Part shown: one piece after another, positions 1 through 9,933 of the stretch
Numbering within the stretch: position 1 is the first letter of the stretch
How the letters are laid out: every line of letters begins with the position of its first letter
Assembly (NCBI GenBank): GCA_022592435.1
Contig: JABYQS010000258.1
Location: forward strand, 1 to 41,809
Source of the DNA: Cerioporus squamosus
Lineage: Eukaryota > Basidiomycota > Agaricomycetes > Polyporales > Polyporaceae
Length of the DNA: 41,809 bases
Direction of reading: 5' to 3'
Notes under the pieces: model-generated
Databases searched by the model: none
What the model was told of the DNA's origin: nothing
Seen by the model: the letters and a program-made list of their open reading frames with translations, nothing else
Position numbers and translations under genes: made by a program

Positions 1-1505
1 TCCCCGCGACCTGACGCTTCCGACGAAGACGACGGCAGCGACGAAGAGGAACATGACTATATTCAGGTGCTTGTCAAGGCTAGGTCCATGAAAAGTGAGT
101 CTTGAATGCAACTTCGTGTCCGAAGCACGATTTATCTTACCAACTTCTCAGTTCTCCAGTGCTCTCCGCCACCGAAGAGTACATGGCAAGCTTTCGAAGA
201 AGAACGGCTGCGCGAGGACAAGAAGCGATCGCCCCAGCACGAGAGACTGCAGCTGCGCTATGGCGAGCTCGAGAAGTGGTATCAAGTCGTCGACCTCATG
301 TACCTCGACGAGGAGACGTACGACCACGCCAAACTGCCCAACGTATACGACGGCGCACGTCTCTGGGAAGATCTCGTCGACAGCGCGCGCGCACCGAGAT
401 CGACGCCCGGACCTTTCTCGACACTCTCGACGAACTGGACGAGAAGTTCGAAACATACGAGGACGCTGTCAGCGATGCGCTGGCCGCCCTTGTTCTAGAA
501 CTACCCTCGGAAGCGCAGGACGGCGGAGGCGAAGCCTCGGACGCCACAGAGTCATTGGCCCTGCCCATCGCGATGTTCGCGTGCACCAAGTGCGACGAAT
601 GCGTGGCGCTCCCTTGGCCTGACATCAATGCGCACTGGCGGACTGCGCATCCACGCGAGTCCATCTGGCTGTCGTACGACAGCGACCTCAAGTCAGCTGG
701 TGGGAGGAGGGCGTGCGTGTAGCCAAACAGATCCTGGATGCTCTTCCGTCCTTGAGAGGATTGGCGCTCACAGAGTTGGACGACGCCGTCAGGACTGGGA
801 AGCTGTACTGCTCGTGCGGTGATCCATCGCTTGACCATCCGAAGAAGCTGTCATGGGCTAAGCTGGTGAGCATGATGCTCTTCGACGTGCGCGTCCATCC
901 ACGATATATGCTCACAGCAACCCGGCCGTACACATAGGTACATCACGTCTACTCGCATGCTCGCATGGATGACAGAATCTCGACTGCCTCGCGGTCCGAT
1001 GGGTATGTCGTCTTCTTCCTGGATCTCTGCTGCGATTATCTCACAGCGCCCCGAAGGGTACACAACGCCGGCGACGCTACCCTGGTCTGGATCAACGACC
1101 ACGTCCCGAAGTCGTGCATCAAGTACAACCCCGACGGTGCGGATATGGAAGCCGCTAGCATGCGCTTCCGAGCCGAACCAGCTGCTGCGTCTCGCATCAA
1201 CAGATGGCTCGACCGGTGCCACGACTTCTCGGTGCCCAGGTGTCGGATCTGCTATGCTCTCGCGCCCAGCAAAGAAAAGAACGACACCTGGGCGCATCTC
1301 CTCCAAAGGTCGGACAACATCGCGTACCACATGCGAGCAAAGTGAGTCCTCGGTGGGCGCATCGGCAGCTGCCCTGCTTCGGGTTGTGGACGCTACTCAT
1401 TCTGACACGTTGTCTTGTAGGCATGGCAAGGATTTCGATGAGTCGGATGTGCAGTTCTACCATCTTCTGATGGCGGATTTACAACCTGGAGTTCACAAAT
1501 CGTAG
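1..1505 (+). CDS. Zinc-finger-like hypothetical protein, 5' end outside window, two apparent frame breaks
   Basis: The 3' part of a multi-exon gene. Exons read at 1-94, 152-865, 918-1002, 1047-1341 and 1421-1505, with GT-AG introns of 44-79 bp whose phases match. The protein begins with an acidic stretch (DEDDGSDEEEHD). It then has a charged helical region and a C-x2-C-x13-H-x4-H module near 570-650 (FACTKC...HWRTAH). A second Cys pair lies near 805 (YCSC), and a last module has CRIC near 1240 and YHMRAKHGK across the final intron. These look like degenerate C2H2 zinc fingers; proteins of this layout are common unknowns in Agaricomycetes, often with an F-box upstream, which is not visible here. 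Near 375-400 and near 700 the coding frame jumps by what one missing base would cause, so either the gene is decaying or the sequence has two deletion errors. Molecular function is unknown; DNA or protein binding is inference. Confidence 0.7.
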
Positions 1506-1797
1506 GGGCTACGCGCTCACGCTGGTGATGTTAATGATGGGGCCCCAAGACGCGTCGTTGCCGCAAGTCAGCCATTCACCTTATGCACTACTGCTCGTGT
1601 CAGTCTAAGATACCACGCATGCTTGCGAATACCTCATTACTCATAGAGTTCGTTACTACTACTCGCCACGTCACGTATGTACACTAGATCTGGAGACTGG
1701 CGCATAGCTATGGCGAATTGGTGCGAATAAACACCGGTACCTGAGATGAACGCGATATTCGAGTCCTCCACTAGCCACGAGTCTCAAGTGTCCCCGC

Positions 1798-2557
1798 TCA
1801 GGCACGAGTCTGAAATCTCGACGCTTGGACGCAGTCAGACACACCGAACTCCATATGCGGCAGCCCAGCCTTGCCGTCTTCCCTCCTCTTGGGCTCGATG
1901 TACGGCATGCGAACAAGCACTACGACGCGAATCGTGTCCGTCCCTGAGGCGGAGGTTGCTGCCGTGCTGTCAATAGAAGGCCCGAAGGCAAGGGATGGTC
2001 GTATCGGGTGTAGCTCGAGTGCGTCTGGCCGTGAATGGAGTGGCCGAGAGGCGACAAACGGAGCATGGGAAGTTGGGAACCAAAGCCATCCTCTCCGGGT
2101 CGGGACACGTGAGGTGAGCGAAGACTCGGACGTTGTGGGAGTAGGCGCGGTTCGCAAACAGGAGATGGGCTACATACATATCCTCCGAGTCTGAGGATCA
2201 GCAATTCCTCACACTATACGATCCAACACGCACCATGATGCTAGCCCACGCCATCGAGCGGACACAGCCCCACTTGTCGGATATCCCCTCCGCCGAGACG
2301 TTCCCAGCAGCGCCGGAGCGACCGTCAGGTTCATCATGGCCGACGTAGATCGTTGAGAACTTTGGCCAGTCAGCAGGGCGGGTGTCGGTGAGAGCATGAA
2401 CTCTGTTCAATACAGCGCGGTCCTGCTGTCGACGGAAGGCGGAGTGCCATAAGACCAGTATGAGCGGCACGAGCAGGACAAGCGCGAGAGGCAGGCCGAC
2501 GATAGTGGAGATCGTCAGGACGATTATTTGCCTCAACTCGGAATGGTCCTGCATCAT
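1798..2557 (-). CDS. Small single-pass membrane protein, two exons
   Basis: Read on the minus strand as 2557-2213 joined to 2169-1798, giving about 238 residues; the 43-bp intron (GTGAGG...TGTAG) is short but in phase. Residues about 12-37 form one strongly hydrophobic segment (IIVLTISTIVGLPLALVLL), followed by basic residues (FRRQQDR), which suggests a signal-anchor. The rest is Ser/Thr/Pro-rich and probably disordered. The end carries a motif of the type VVLVRMPYIEP...LPHMEFGV, which I associate with small basidiomycete membrane proteins of unknown role. The start was chosen at the upstream of two adjacent ATGs because the hydrophobic segment follows directly. No enzymatic motif is seen. 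If the intron is not used the first exon still stops cleanly at 2198, giving a 119-residue protein. Confidence 0.6.
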
Positions 2558-3414
2558 GAAGGTGTAAATCCAGACCCCGGGAGTGGAGGTGCAGCGTGAG
2601 TTGTCGAAGACGCGGCGGGGCTAATTAAGGCGATGGAGCTTGCGTGTGGCAGGAAGGCGCCGCGGGAGGGAAGCATTTGAAGCGTCGATGAGAGACGAGG
2701 GAGGTCCATGTTTCAGGTATAATGGGCATACCTCCGGTCTTTCATACCGGCGAACCTTCCTGAGAGACACTGCGCACATCGAGATGCACGACCTGGCGCG
2801 AGGTTGACAGCACCGCGATCGTCCTGGTCCCGTCCCGACGTCTTCAGATGATAAGTCCGACGTTCTAGCGGAGCGCAGTGTCGCCGTTGCACTGCGTACT
2901 GCTTACCGAGATATGTAGGTACGCTGCTACTCAAAGCTCTTCTGTAGGTTCCGTGGACCTTCAGCTGTCCTCGCGTTGATGTGTTTTGACGTGAGACTGT
3001 CGTGAGCAATCTGAGAGTTGGTTTTGAGTTCGCTGACTGCCAACTGACTGCCACTGCAGACGGAGCGGACCTTGCCGTGGCTTCAGGGCAGGAACATTGG
3101 GCCCCAGCGCTTCGATTGCCATTCTCGGCGACACATGCACGACACAAATCACCTTGGACTCATCCGACGCGATTCATTCGAGTTTGGAACCTGGAGGTGA
3201 TGCCTCGACCTCATTGCGATATTGCTTCTGACCGATGCTCGTAACAAACCTTCAATTCAGCGTTCAATGATGTGCCAGCGCCGTACTCTGGCGCAAGCAA
3301 GGCTTGGCTGTTTGAAGGTTCAACGCGCAGTGGCAGCGTGAAACTCATTCAACATTGAGTAGAACATGATCGATACTCTAGCTCAATGATTACGCTCCGC
3401 GTGGATGTGTCGCT
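2558..3414. other. Intergenic stretch without a convincing gene
   Basis: Upstream region of the minus-strand membrane-protein gene on its left and 3' flank of the hydrophobin on its right. Open frames here have no recognisable protein character. The only structure noted is a nested inverted repeat at 3247-3320. Confidence 0.5.
3247..3320. repeat. Small nested inverted repeat
   Basis: Nine-base arms AACCTTCAA (3247-3255) and TTGAAGGTT (3312-3320) enclose a second palindrome, GCCAG (3274-3278) with CTGGC (3288-3292). It could fold into a 74-base hairpin downstream of the hydrophobin stop. Function, if any, is unknown. Confidence 0.4.
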
Positions 3415-3851
3415 CTAGAGCTGGATAGGAAGACAGCCGACCGAAAGGAGGCCACCCTGAAAGAATCGGACTAGTGAGTCAACACCAGATATGCATGCCA
3501 AAGGCAAGGTACTCACGACGTTGTTGTTCTGGCAGCAGACTGCGTTGGCTGAGCAGGCGTTCCCGCTACCAACACCGACAACAGAGAGAGGCGAGCACTT
3601 GAGACCGATCTGACCGGTCACGCCCTGGAGGGCAACGCCGACCACGGACAGGAGCGCAGAGCCTGCCGCAGAGTTTGCCTAGAGCGCGTGAATGTGAGAT
3701 GGACACTCAGACCGAAGGGTGAAGTAGCATGCTAACGTACGTCCTCGAGGCTCTCGCAGCATTGGATAGGGCCGGTGCTGCAGTTGCCATCAGCGGCGAC
3801 CGCAAGGACGGGGAGGGCGAGGAGAGCGGCAGCAGCGAAGCGGAAGAACAT
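3415..3851 (-). CDS. Class I hydrophobin
   Basis: Three exons on the minus strand: 3851-3741, 3678-3517 and 3456-3415, giving 104 residues. Residues 1-20 (MFFRFAAAALLALPVLAVAA) are a signal peptide. The mature part has the eight-cysteine pattern C-x6-CC-x32-C-x13-C-x5-CC-x12-C, which is the class I spacing, and ends GCLPIQL. Class I hydrophobins are secreted, form four disulfides and assemble into amphipathic rodlet films that coat aerial hyphae and spores or help attachment to surfaces. Intron positions follow the common basidiomycete layout, the last one just after CCQNNNV. A TATA-like box lies 89-96 bp upstream of the ATG. Identification rests on the Cys pattern, size and signal peptide; the exact paralog role cannot be told. 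Confidence 0.95.
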
Positions 3852-3939
3852 GGCGAAAACTGGAGTTGTGTGGTGAGGGAGTGTGCCTGCGTGTGCTGGA
3901 GTGACTGCGAACTGAAGTCGTCGGTCTCTTCCTCCAGGG

Positions 3940-3947
3940 CTTATATC
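3940..3947 (-). promoter_or_regulatory. TATA-like box of the hydrophobin gene
   Basis: On the minus strand the sequence GATATAAG lies 89-96 bp upstream of the hydrophobin ATG. A pyrimidine/CA-rich leader follows (CACTCC...CACACAACTCC), typical of strongly expressed basidiomycete genes. Confidence 0.5.
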
Positions 3948-3951
3948 CTCG

Positions 3952-4478
3952 ACTGGATGGTTCGTGCACGACCTTGCCAGCTGGCCGGCGTCGTACAGCC
4001 TACATGTTTCACGCTTCCCGCGGCACGCCTCATGCGAGGGCGGGGCTGCGCCTGTTACGCTTTGTATCAGGTCTGAAGCTGTCTTCACCGCGTACAGTCG
4101 GCTGCGCCAGCTATTGAGCGCGTCAAGGGGCGCGCCGCCCGCCTGGCAGCAGGCGCAACCAGCCATCCTGCGCGTCGGACTGCGGAGCGCGCACGTCTGC
4201 AGGCGAGGAGATCTGTCACAGAGAAGAAATTTGTCCTGACTCATGGACTTGCGCTTGAGTTGGACCCATGGCTCCGAGTCCATTCTCCCGACGTCTGCCC
4301 AGGCTCGAACGTGAAGGTCTGTGCTGTTTCCTGCGACGGCGAACATAGCCTGATACAGGATTATGGGGAACGAATGAAATCACGGTTGCTTCCCGTTATC
4401 CAATTCCTCCCAGTCTATGTAATACGGAAAGGTCGAGCACTACTCGAGTGACGGCGAGGGACGGTATACGCCATCGCA
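3952..4478. other. Intergenic: hydrophobin upstream region and F-box gene 3' flank
   Basis: Contains the hydrophobin promoter on its left side and the downstream flank of the F-box gene on its right. No open frame here has coding character, and no RNA gene or repeat was recognised. Confidence 0.45.
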
Positions 4479-6205
4479 CTACGCCCGGGTGACATTGAGC
4501 GAGGCCTTCGCTGCCTCCGCCTCCTCGGGGACAGGTCTCTGGTTGCGTATCGCCCTAATCTCCTGCTCGACAGCACCCCAAGTGAAGTATTGCGGCGTGA
4601 GCGAGATCGTGCGTCTGGCGGCGAACACTTCTGGATCCCTGAGCACGAGGCGGGGGAAGAGATGGTCGATATACTGCGCCAGGAGCGCCTTCTCCAGGCG
4701 GCCGTGGTCCATGCTCACGGCAAAAGTCATCTTCAAGTCGAGGTCCTCGAGAGGGTGCGCAGGGCTCCTCGCGACGGCGGGAACCTCGATATCGTCTGGA
4801 AGAGTGACCTTGGTCATGGATAGCCTGCGCAGCTGCGGGCAGTGCTCGGCGAAGAGTTGGAGGGATGCGAGGGATGGGCGAATGCGCACTGCGCCGATGG
4901 GGGAGTAGGCAAGAGAGAGCGTCCGGATGTGCCGCCATGCGCGAGCGATCTCGGCAATGTCTTCATCGCCACATGGGATGGTGGCGTTCGCTAGGCAAAT
5001 CTCGACGTCCTCCAGGTCAGGGAGCCCTAGCAGCGGGCGGATGATGGCGGAGTAAGAGGAAGTGGTCGCAGCTGGGGCGTTCCACACGAGCTCGGAAGGG
5101 TCGTTGAGGACCACTACTGACACTTTGCGCAATGAACGCGCGAAGGTCGACGATGCGATGAGGGGGAAGAGATAGTGATCCATCTGCGAGTACTCCCCAT
5201 CTATGGACTTGAGCAGAAGCACGCGAATATTCGGGGTGTCGAGGAAGCCGGACAAGACGCCACATAGATCCTTGGACGACCCTTGCAGGCGAAGCTCCAT
5301 CAGACTGGGGGCATGAACTGATGCGCCAGTATGGTCAAAGTCACCGATCCGTGCAAAGAGGACTTCGAGAGACTCGAGGGATGCAAGGATGGATCGCAAG
5401 TGGTCCGCATTGAATACGAGAGATTGGTTGAACAGGTAGAGTTCGCGAAGACGGGTGAGTCCAAGGATAGAGGGGAGCATCGCCATGCCAGGGCCCTCTC
5501 TGCCGGCGAGGGAGAACCTCGCAAGGCAAGGAGCGGCCGCAGCCAGTCCCGCGAAGACGGGGTCTACGTCATCGTAAAGTTCGTATCGCTGAGGAGTAGC
5601 AAACGCGCCCCCAGTGGACTCCATCCCAAGGCGGCTGACGCTGATTTCCAAGTCTTGCAGCGATGGCGAGGACAGGAGGAGGACAGATACGTCGGTGGGT
5701 ACCGCATGTCTCCATGAGAGTCGCTGCAGAGACGGCAGGAACGTTTGGCCGTCGTTGTACTTCGTCAAGACGCGTATGAGCGCCAGCTCGCTCTTCTGGC
5801 AGGCCGCAGCCCCGATATCGCGGACGTGTGATGCGCGACGCAGGAAACGCTTCCATCTCTCCTGTTCTCGTTCGACTATGTCCTTCACGAACTCTTCAGC
5901 GTCGATGTACTAGAGCAGAGATAGCGTATCAGCATCGCAATCAGAACACGAGTACGGCACCGTACCTGCCAGTAAGCGGAGAGATACTTGGCCTCCCGAG
6001 AGAAGTCTCTCCCAGCCAGGAGGTTCCAAAAAGGGCGGAAGGATGCGAGGTCCCTCCATAGTACGTAGGACGCGGGGTCTTCCCACGCGCGACATACGCG
6101 AGCACACGACGCGAGCGTAGAAGTGCCAGCCAGGCGGACGTGGTCAAATAGGTGTAGCAAGAGATCGTAACTGAACAGGGTTGTATAAACGGCTGACTGG
6201 TCCAT
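4479..6205 (-). CDS. F-box protein with LRR-like C-terminal region
   Basis: Two exons on the minus strand, 6205-5966 and 5909-4479, separated by a 56-bp intron in phase 0; about 556 residues. Residues roughly 8-60 (LFSYDLLLHLFDHVRLAG...LASCARVCRAWEDPASYVLWRDL) fit an F-box: a short three-helix fold that binds Skp1 and recruits substrates to an SCF ubiquitin ligase. The rest is built of imperfect leucine-rich segments (PSLQDLEISVSRL, LTRLRELYLFNQSLV, LPDLEDVEICL, CPQLRRLSMTKV), as in the many Agaricomycete F-box/LRR-like proteins. The substrate is unknown. The frame is intact throughout and the start ATG directly precedes the F-box. These families are large and fast-evolving in this fungal group, so orthology cannot be assigned. 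Confidence 0.9.
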
Positions 6206-6480
6206 GGGAGCACTTCAAGGCTTGTGTTGCTTGTGCGATGCGGTCGAACAATCCGGAAGACGATGTTATATATGTATGCTGGAACTTTGGCGACGCAATG
6301 TCCGACGAGACGTGTGTGCAGGCAGATCTGAGGGAGAGAGTGGCTGTTCCAGATAAGTACTTATGCCGATGTGGCAGTCCAAGTTCAGTGACTCCGACTC
6401 CGAGCGGTCGGGATATGTGCCACGGATCAGTGATGTTGCTACGGAGATGTATGACTAATCAAGCATAAGTATCCCACTTA

Positions 6481-7081
6481 CCACTTGGTTCAAGTGGGCG
6501 GGGAGATCCCCGCCGCTTGTCCGATTCCACAAGAGATGAGGTTCTCAGTCTTGGTTTGAGTTCAGTGCAAGAGAGTACATGACGGTAGATCTGATAGTAG
6601 ATCTACTATCTATTTCTTGTCTGTAGCACGTAGTGTGTGAGCCCTAATCCCGTACGGTACAATGTACCACCTCATAAGTCTGCATCTCCGTCCACGCAAA
6701 CGTCGCAGACGATGTTCGGGCCTCACCACGCTGATAATAAGCGTGTACGCCAGGGGACGGGCCTGGAAACAACCTGGAAACCAGTCTAAGCGTCTACTAC
6801 TATACCCGAACGGATTTTCACGTTCGGTCGCACAACATCCCAGAAGAGGAGGAAACCCGCGATAAAAAATACCGAGAACCACAGTCATCGAAGACATGGG
6901 CAGCAAGCAAGTACTACTGAAATCTGACAGACATGAGGTTCGGACAGATAAACAGAAAAGAGAGTCAAGAGAACGAGTCGGAGCTGCGAGCGAGACGCGC
7001 TCAACGCCCAAATCGAGCGTGCCGAACATGCCGGTTTAACGATATGCTTAAGTAATCACTGCCAGACCTCCGTCGCAAGAC
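6481..7081. repeat. Duplicated hairpin-rich module, copy 1
   Basis: First of two direct copies of a roughly 600-bp non-coding module. It starts with three hairpins in a row: CCACTTG/CAAGTGG (6481-6497), GCGGGGA/TCCCCGC (6498-6513) and CTTGT/ACAAG (6516-6533). It ends with the segment that in copy 2 runs into the inverted termini near 7700. Copies differ by scattered substitutions and small indels (for example at 6546-6560 and 6768-6800), so the duplication is not recent. The frames on either strand differ between copies and none looks like a conserved protein. Confidence 0.8.
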
Positions 7082-7696
7082 CGACTTGGTTCAAGTGGGC
7101 GGGGAGATCCCCGCCGCTTGTCCGATTCCACAAGAGATGAGGTTCTCAGAAAGAGGTGTGATCATGGTTTGAGTAGTCCAGTGCAAGAGACTACATGACG
7201 GTAGATCTGATAGTAGATCTACAATCGAGTATTTTCTTGTCTGTAGCACGTAGTGTATGAACCCCAATCCCGTACGGTACAATGTACTACCTCATAAGTC
7301 TCCATCCTTCTCCATCTCCATCCACGCAAACGTCGCAGACGATGTTCGAGCCTCACCACGCTGATAATAAACGTGTACGCCAGGGGACGGGCCTGGAAAC
7401 CAGTCCAAGCATCTACTAGTACCCGAACGGATTTTCACATTCGGTCGCACAACATCCCAGAAGAAGAGGAAACCCGCAATTAAGAATACCGAGAAACAAA
7501 GTAGTCGAAGACATGAGCAGCAAGCAAGTACTGAAGTCTGACAGACATGAGGCTTAGACAGATATAAAGAAAAGAGAGTCAAGAGAACGAGTCGGAGCTG
7601 CGAGCGAGACGCGCTCAATGCCCAAATCGAGCGTGCCGAACATGCCGGTTTAACGATATGCTTAAGTAATCAATGCCAGACCTCCGTCGCAAGACC
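7082..7696. repeat. Duplicated hairpin-rich module, copy 2
   Basis: Second direct copy of the 6481-7081 module, including the ACTTG/CAAGT, GGGGA/TCCCC and CTTGT/ACAAG hairpins at 7083-7134. It shares the segments around 7194-7250, 7320-7390 and 7560-7690 with copy 1. Together with the short inverted termini at 7695-7738 it resembles a partly duplicated non-autonomous (MITE-like) element, but no target-site duplication was recognised. Confidence 0.75.
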
Positions 7697-7738
7697 GATT
7701 CCTTTTTGTGGAATCGGAATTCCTTTTTGTGGAATCGG
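7695..7738. repeat. Twofold short terminal repeat, inverse of the module start
   Basis: A 21-bp unit of the form ATTCC-TTTTTGT-GGAATCGG occurs twice in tandem. Its TTGTGGAATCGG (7706-7717 and 7727-7738) is the exact reverse complement of CCGATTCCACAA, found near the start of both module copies (6521-6532 and 7122-7133). Each unit can also fold on itself through GATTCC/GGAATC. This is the strongest hint that the module has inverted termini. Confidence 0.7.
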
Positions 7739-7740
7739 AA

Positions 7741-8544
7741 CTATCTCAAACGATGAACAACAAACCACTCCCGGACTCTGCCCTCGTAGGTACGGGCTGG
7801 TACGGGATGAAGCGGCACCCCAGTAAATTGCATTTACCCATAACTGTCGGCGCCGCCGCGAGACTCAGTTAGGCCCGGGTGAGTGAATATCAGATGAAAA
7901 ACAGTAAACTTGACGACATGCTCAAACGGACAGTGTTACTCACCTCCAGTGGGAGCATGGCTGACATTTGTTCCGTCAGTAAGAAAATGCCTCGAGATGA
8001 TTTTCGGAAGACGAACGGGATGAAACTTCATGAAAGTACTCGCGACGGTTAGACAGGTGGCGGTGTTATCTCGTGGCGCGACTTCCCCTTTCGGCTTCCC
8101 GCTTGCTTGGCCCTTGCTCATAACCTCCATCATTAAGCCTGGAAAGTTTTCCAGATTTCCCATGCAAGTCCCGACAGGAGTAGCTCTTCGCACCTGGTGG
8201 GATTGAAACCACCGGGCCCGCCACCACCGACGCCGCGCACTCCACATATGGCCAGACGGCGCTATGGGACGCCGCCACCCTAAAAAAATGCGTTTGAAAG
8301 AAGAAAAAAATGAGCTTGACTCCAAGATGTGGTATATAAAGGCGGGGACATGCAGCTCAGAAGCCCTCAGCTGTTGCTTATCGACACAACTCCCCTTCTC
8401 CATTGATATTCTGGTCTCGCCAACCCGGCCCAGGCCCCCGACTCGTCAGCCTCTCGTCCCACATCCCACCGAGACACTCCTCGTCGCTCTCTTCGTCTGC
8501 TGGAACAGTCCCTGGCTTTTTATCTCCTCGCTAATCGTATCACC
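7741..8544 (+). promoter_or_regulatory. Upstream region and leader of the AA9 gene
   Basis: About 800 bp between the duplicated module and the AA9 ATG. It contains a TATA box (TATATAAA, 8333-8340) and then a pyrimidine- and C-rich leader of roughly 170-200 bp up to the ATG at 8545. This is the only one of the three AA9 copies with a promoter. A minus-strand open frame at 7936-8403 has no recognisable family and is not annotated. Regulatory binding sites could not be identified with confidence. Confidence 0.5.
8333..8340 (+). promoter_or_regulatory. TATA box of the AA9 gene
   Basis: TATATAAA followed by GGCGGGG, about 205 bp upstream of the ATG. The sequence after it turns pyrimidine-rich, as expected for a transcription start region. 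Confidence 0.6.
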
Positions 8545-9481
8545 ATGAACGCTATCATCTTTGCTCTCCTCGCTGTCACCCCTCTCGTTGCGGGTCACGG
8601 ATACCTCGCCTCGATCACCGTCGATGGCACCACCTACAAGGGGAACACCCCGAGCAGCAGCAGCAGTGAGTACCGTAAAACGTCTGTAGTACCCTCAGTT
8701 ACTTATCTCACCCTTCCTTTCGCAGTCTCGTCAGTGATCCGCATGATCGACGACATCAGCCCCGTCAAGGGTGCAGACAACAAGTACCTTGCGTGCGGTC
8801 AAAACGCCCAGAAGGCGGCGGAGGTTGCCTCGGCGAAGCCCGGCAGCACCGTCAGCTTCAAGTGGGTCAACAACAACGGTGGCAACGTAAGTCCCCCACT
8901 ACCCCGTCTCACTTGATCGTATCGCTGACATCGTGCCCTGCGAATTATAGTGGATCCACGAGGTCGGCCCTCTGCTCACGTACATGGCGTCGTGCGGCTC
9001 CGCGGGCTGCAAGAGCTTCGACCACTCCCAGGCCGAGTGGTTCAAGATCGAGGAGGACGGCCTCCGCTCGGACGGCACGTGGGCGATGCAGGACCTCTAC
9101 GAGGGCAAGTCCGCGACGGTCACGCTCCCGCCGAACATCAAGGCGGGCGAGTACCTCATCCGCCACGAGCTCATCGCGCTGCACACCGCCGCGACCGTCG
9201 GCGGCGCCGAGTTCTACCCCGCGTGCGCGCAGCTCGCCGTCGGGGGCAGCCAGACGGGCACCCCGAACGAGACGGTGTCGTTCCCCGGGGCGTACAGCGA
9301 CCACGACGCGGGCATCCTCATCGATGCGTACGACATGACTGGCGACTACCCGTTCCCCGGTCCTGCCATCTCGAACCTCGCTGGCAAGACCGTTGCCGCT
9401 CGGGATGCCATCGCGAACTCGGCTGCGCTCCCTCCGAGCCGCCGTATCAGCCGTACGATGCGCTCGATGAACCTCGCATGA
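8545..9481 (+). CDS. AA9 lytic polysaccharide monooxygenase (complete copy A)
   Basis: Three exons, 8545-8665, 8726-8886 and 8951-9481, with 60- and 64-bp introns; 270 residues. Residues 1-17 (MNAIIFALLAVTPLVAG) are the signal peptide. Cleavage exposes His-18 of HGYL, the N-terminal histidine of the copper brace. The second copper histidine is in WIHEVGPLLTYMA. The axial Tyr is in EFYPAC, downstream of the conserved LHTAATVGGA. AA9 enzymes are secreted copper enzymes that cleave cellulose or other beta-glucans oxidatively using a reductant and hydrogen peroxide or oxygen. The second-sphere Gln usual in this motif (GAQFY) is Glu here (GAEFY). No CBM1 follows; after the catalytic domain there is a short tail (DYPFPGP...). 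From the 5' splice site of intron 2 onward the gene belongs to repeat R, of which two more incomplete copies exist. Confidence 0.93.
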
Positions 9482-9933
9482 GCGGTCACGCTCCGAGTGC
9501 GCCTTCGTTCGCTACTTCATGCCATACCTTTCCGTGCATACACTACCATACACTCCTCCTAGACTACCTACTAGTTCGTAACCGCTCTACCGGTTGTATC
9601 CCTAGACTGTAGCTTTCTTCTCCGCTTTGCTGCCTGGTGCTGCATCCGGATGTATGCTTGTCATGTAGCTATAATAGACATAGAATGCGGCGATAGCTGC
9701 TTGTTGTCCTTGCTATGTTGTGCCAATGACCGAGACGACAAGAGCCTGAGAAGCTCGAAGCTCCGCAAGGTGGCATGCATTGTTATCTATCCGGCTTCCG
9801 AGTCGTCGAGGTATACACTATATTACAGAATGCTACAATATCCAAGAATCCGCGTATCGTCGCATCATCGTAGTCACTAGTCCAGACTGTGCGCTCATCA
9901 GCGCCCGATCCGGAGGACGATCATAGAATGTAC
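9482..9933. other. Convergent 3' flanks of AA9 and ZIP
   Basis: About 450 bp between the stop codons of two genes that face each other. It is T/C-rich and probably holds both polyadenylation regions. No gene is seen. The same spacer recurs near 19.9-20.3 and 30.3-30.7 kb, where its variants separate copy A from copies B and C. Confidence 0.6.

Noticed and set aside
2713..3147. Minus-strand open frame with several cysteines
   Set aside because: No signal peptide, domain or splice structure; the sequence looks like chance openness in GC-rich DNA.
8170..8260. A minus-strand segment with GGTGG-TTTCAATC-CCACC looks like a tRNA T-arm
   Set aside because: No matching acceptor stem, D-arm or A-box could be found at the right distance, so it is a simple palindrome.
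7936..8403. Minus-strand 155-codon frame upstream of the AA9 gene
   Set aside because: It overlaps the AA9 TATA region, has no recognisable motif or homolog, and its composition gives no support for coding.
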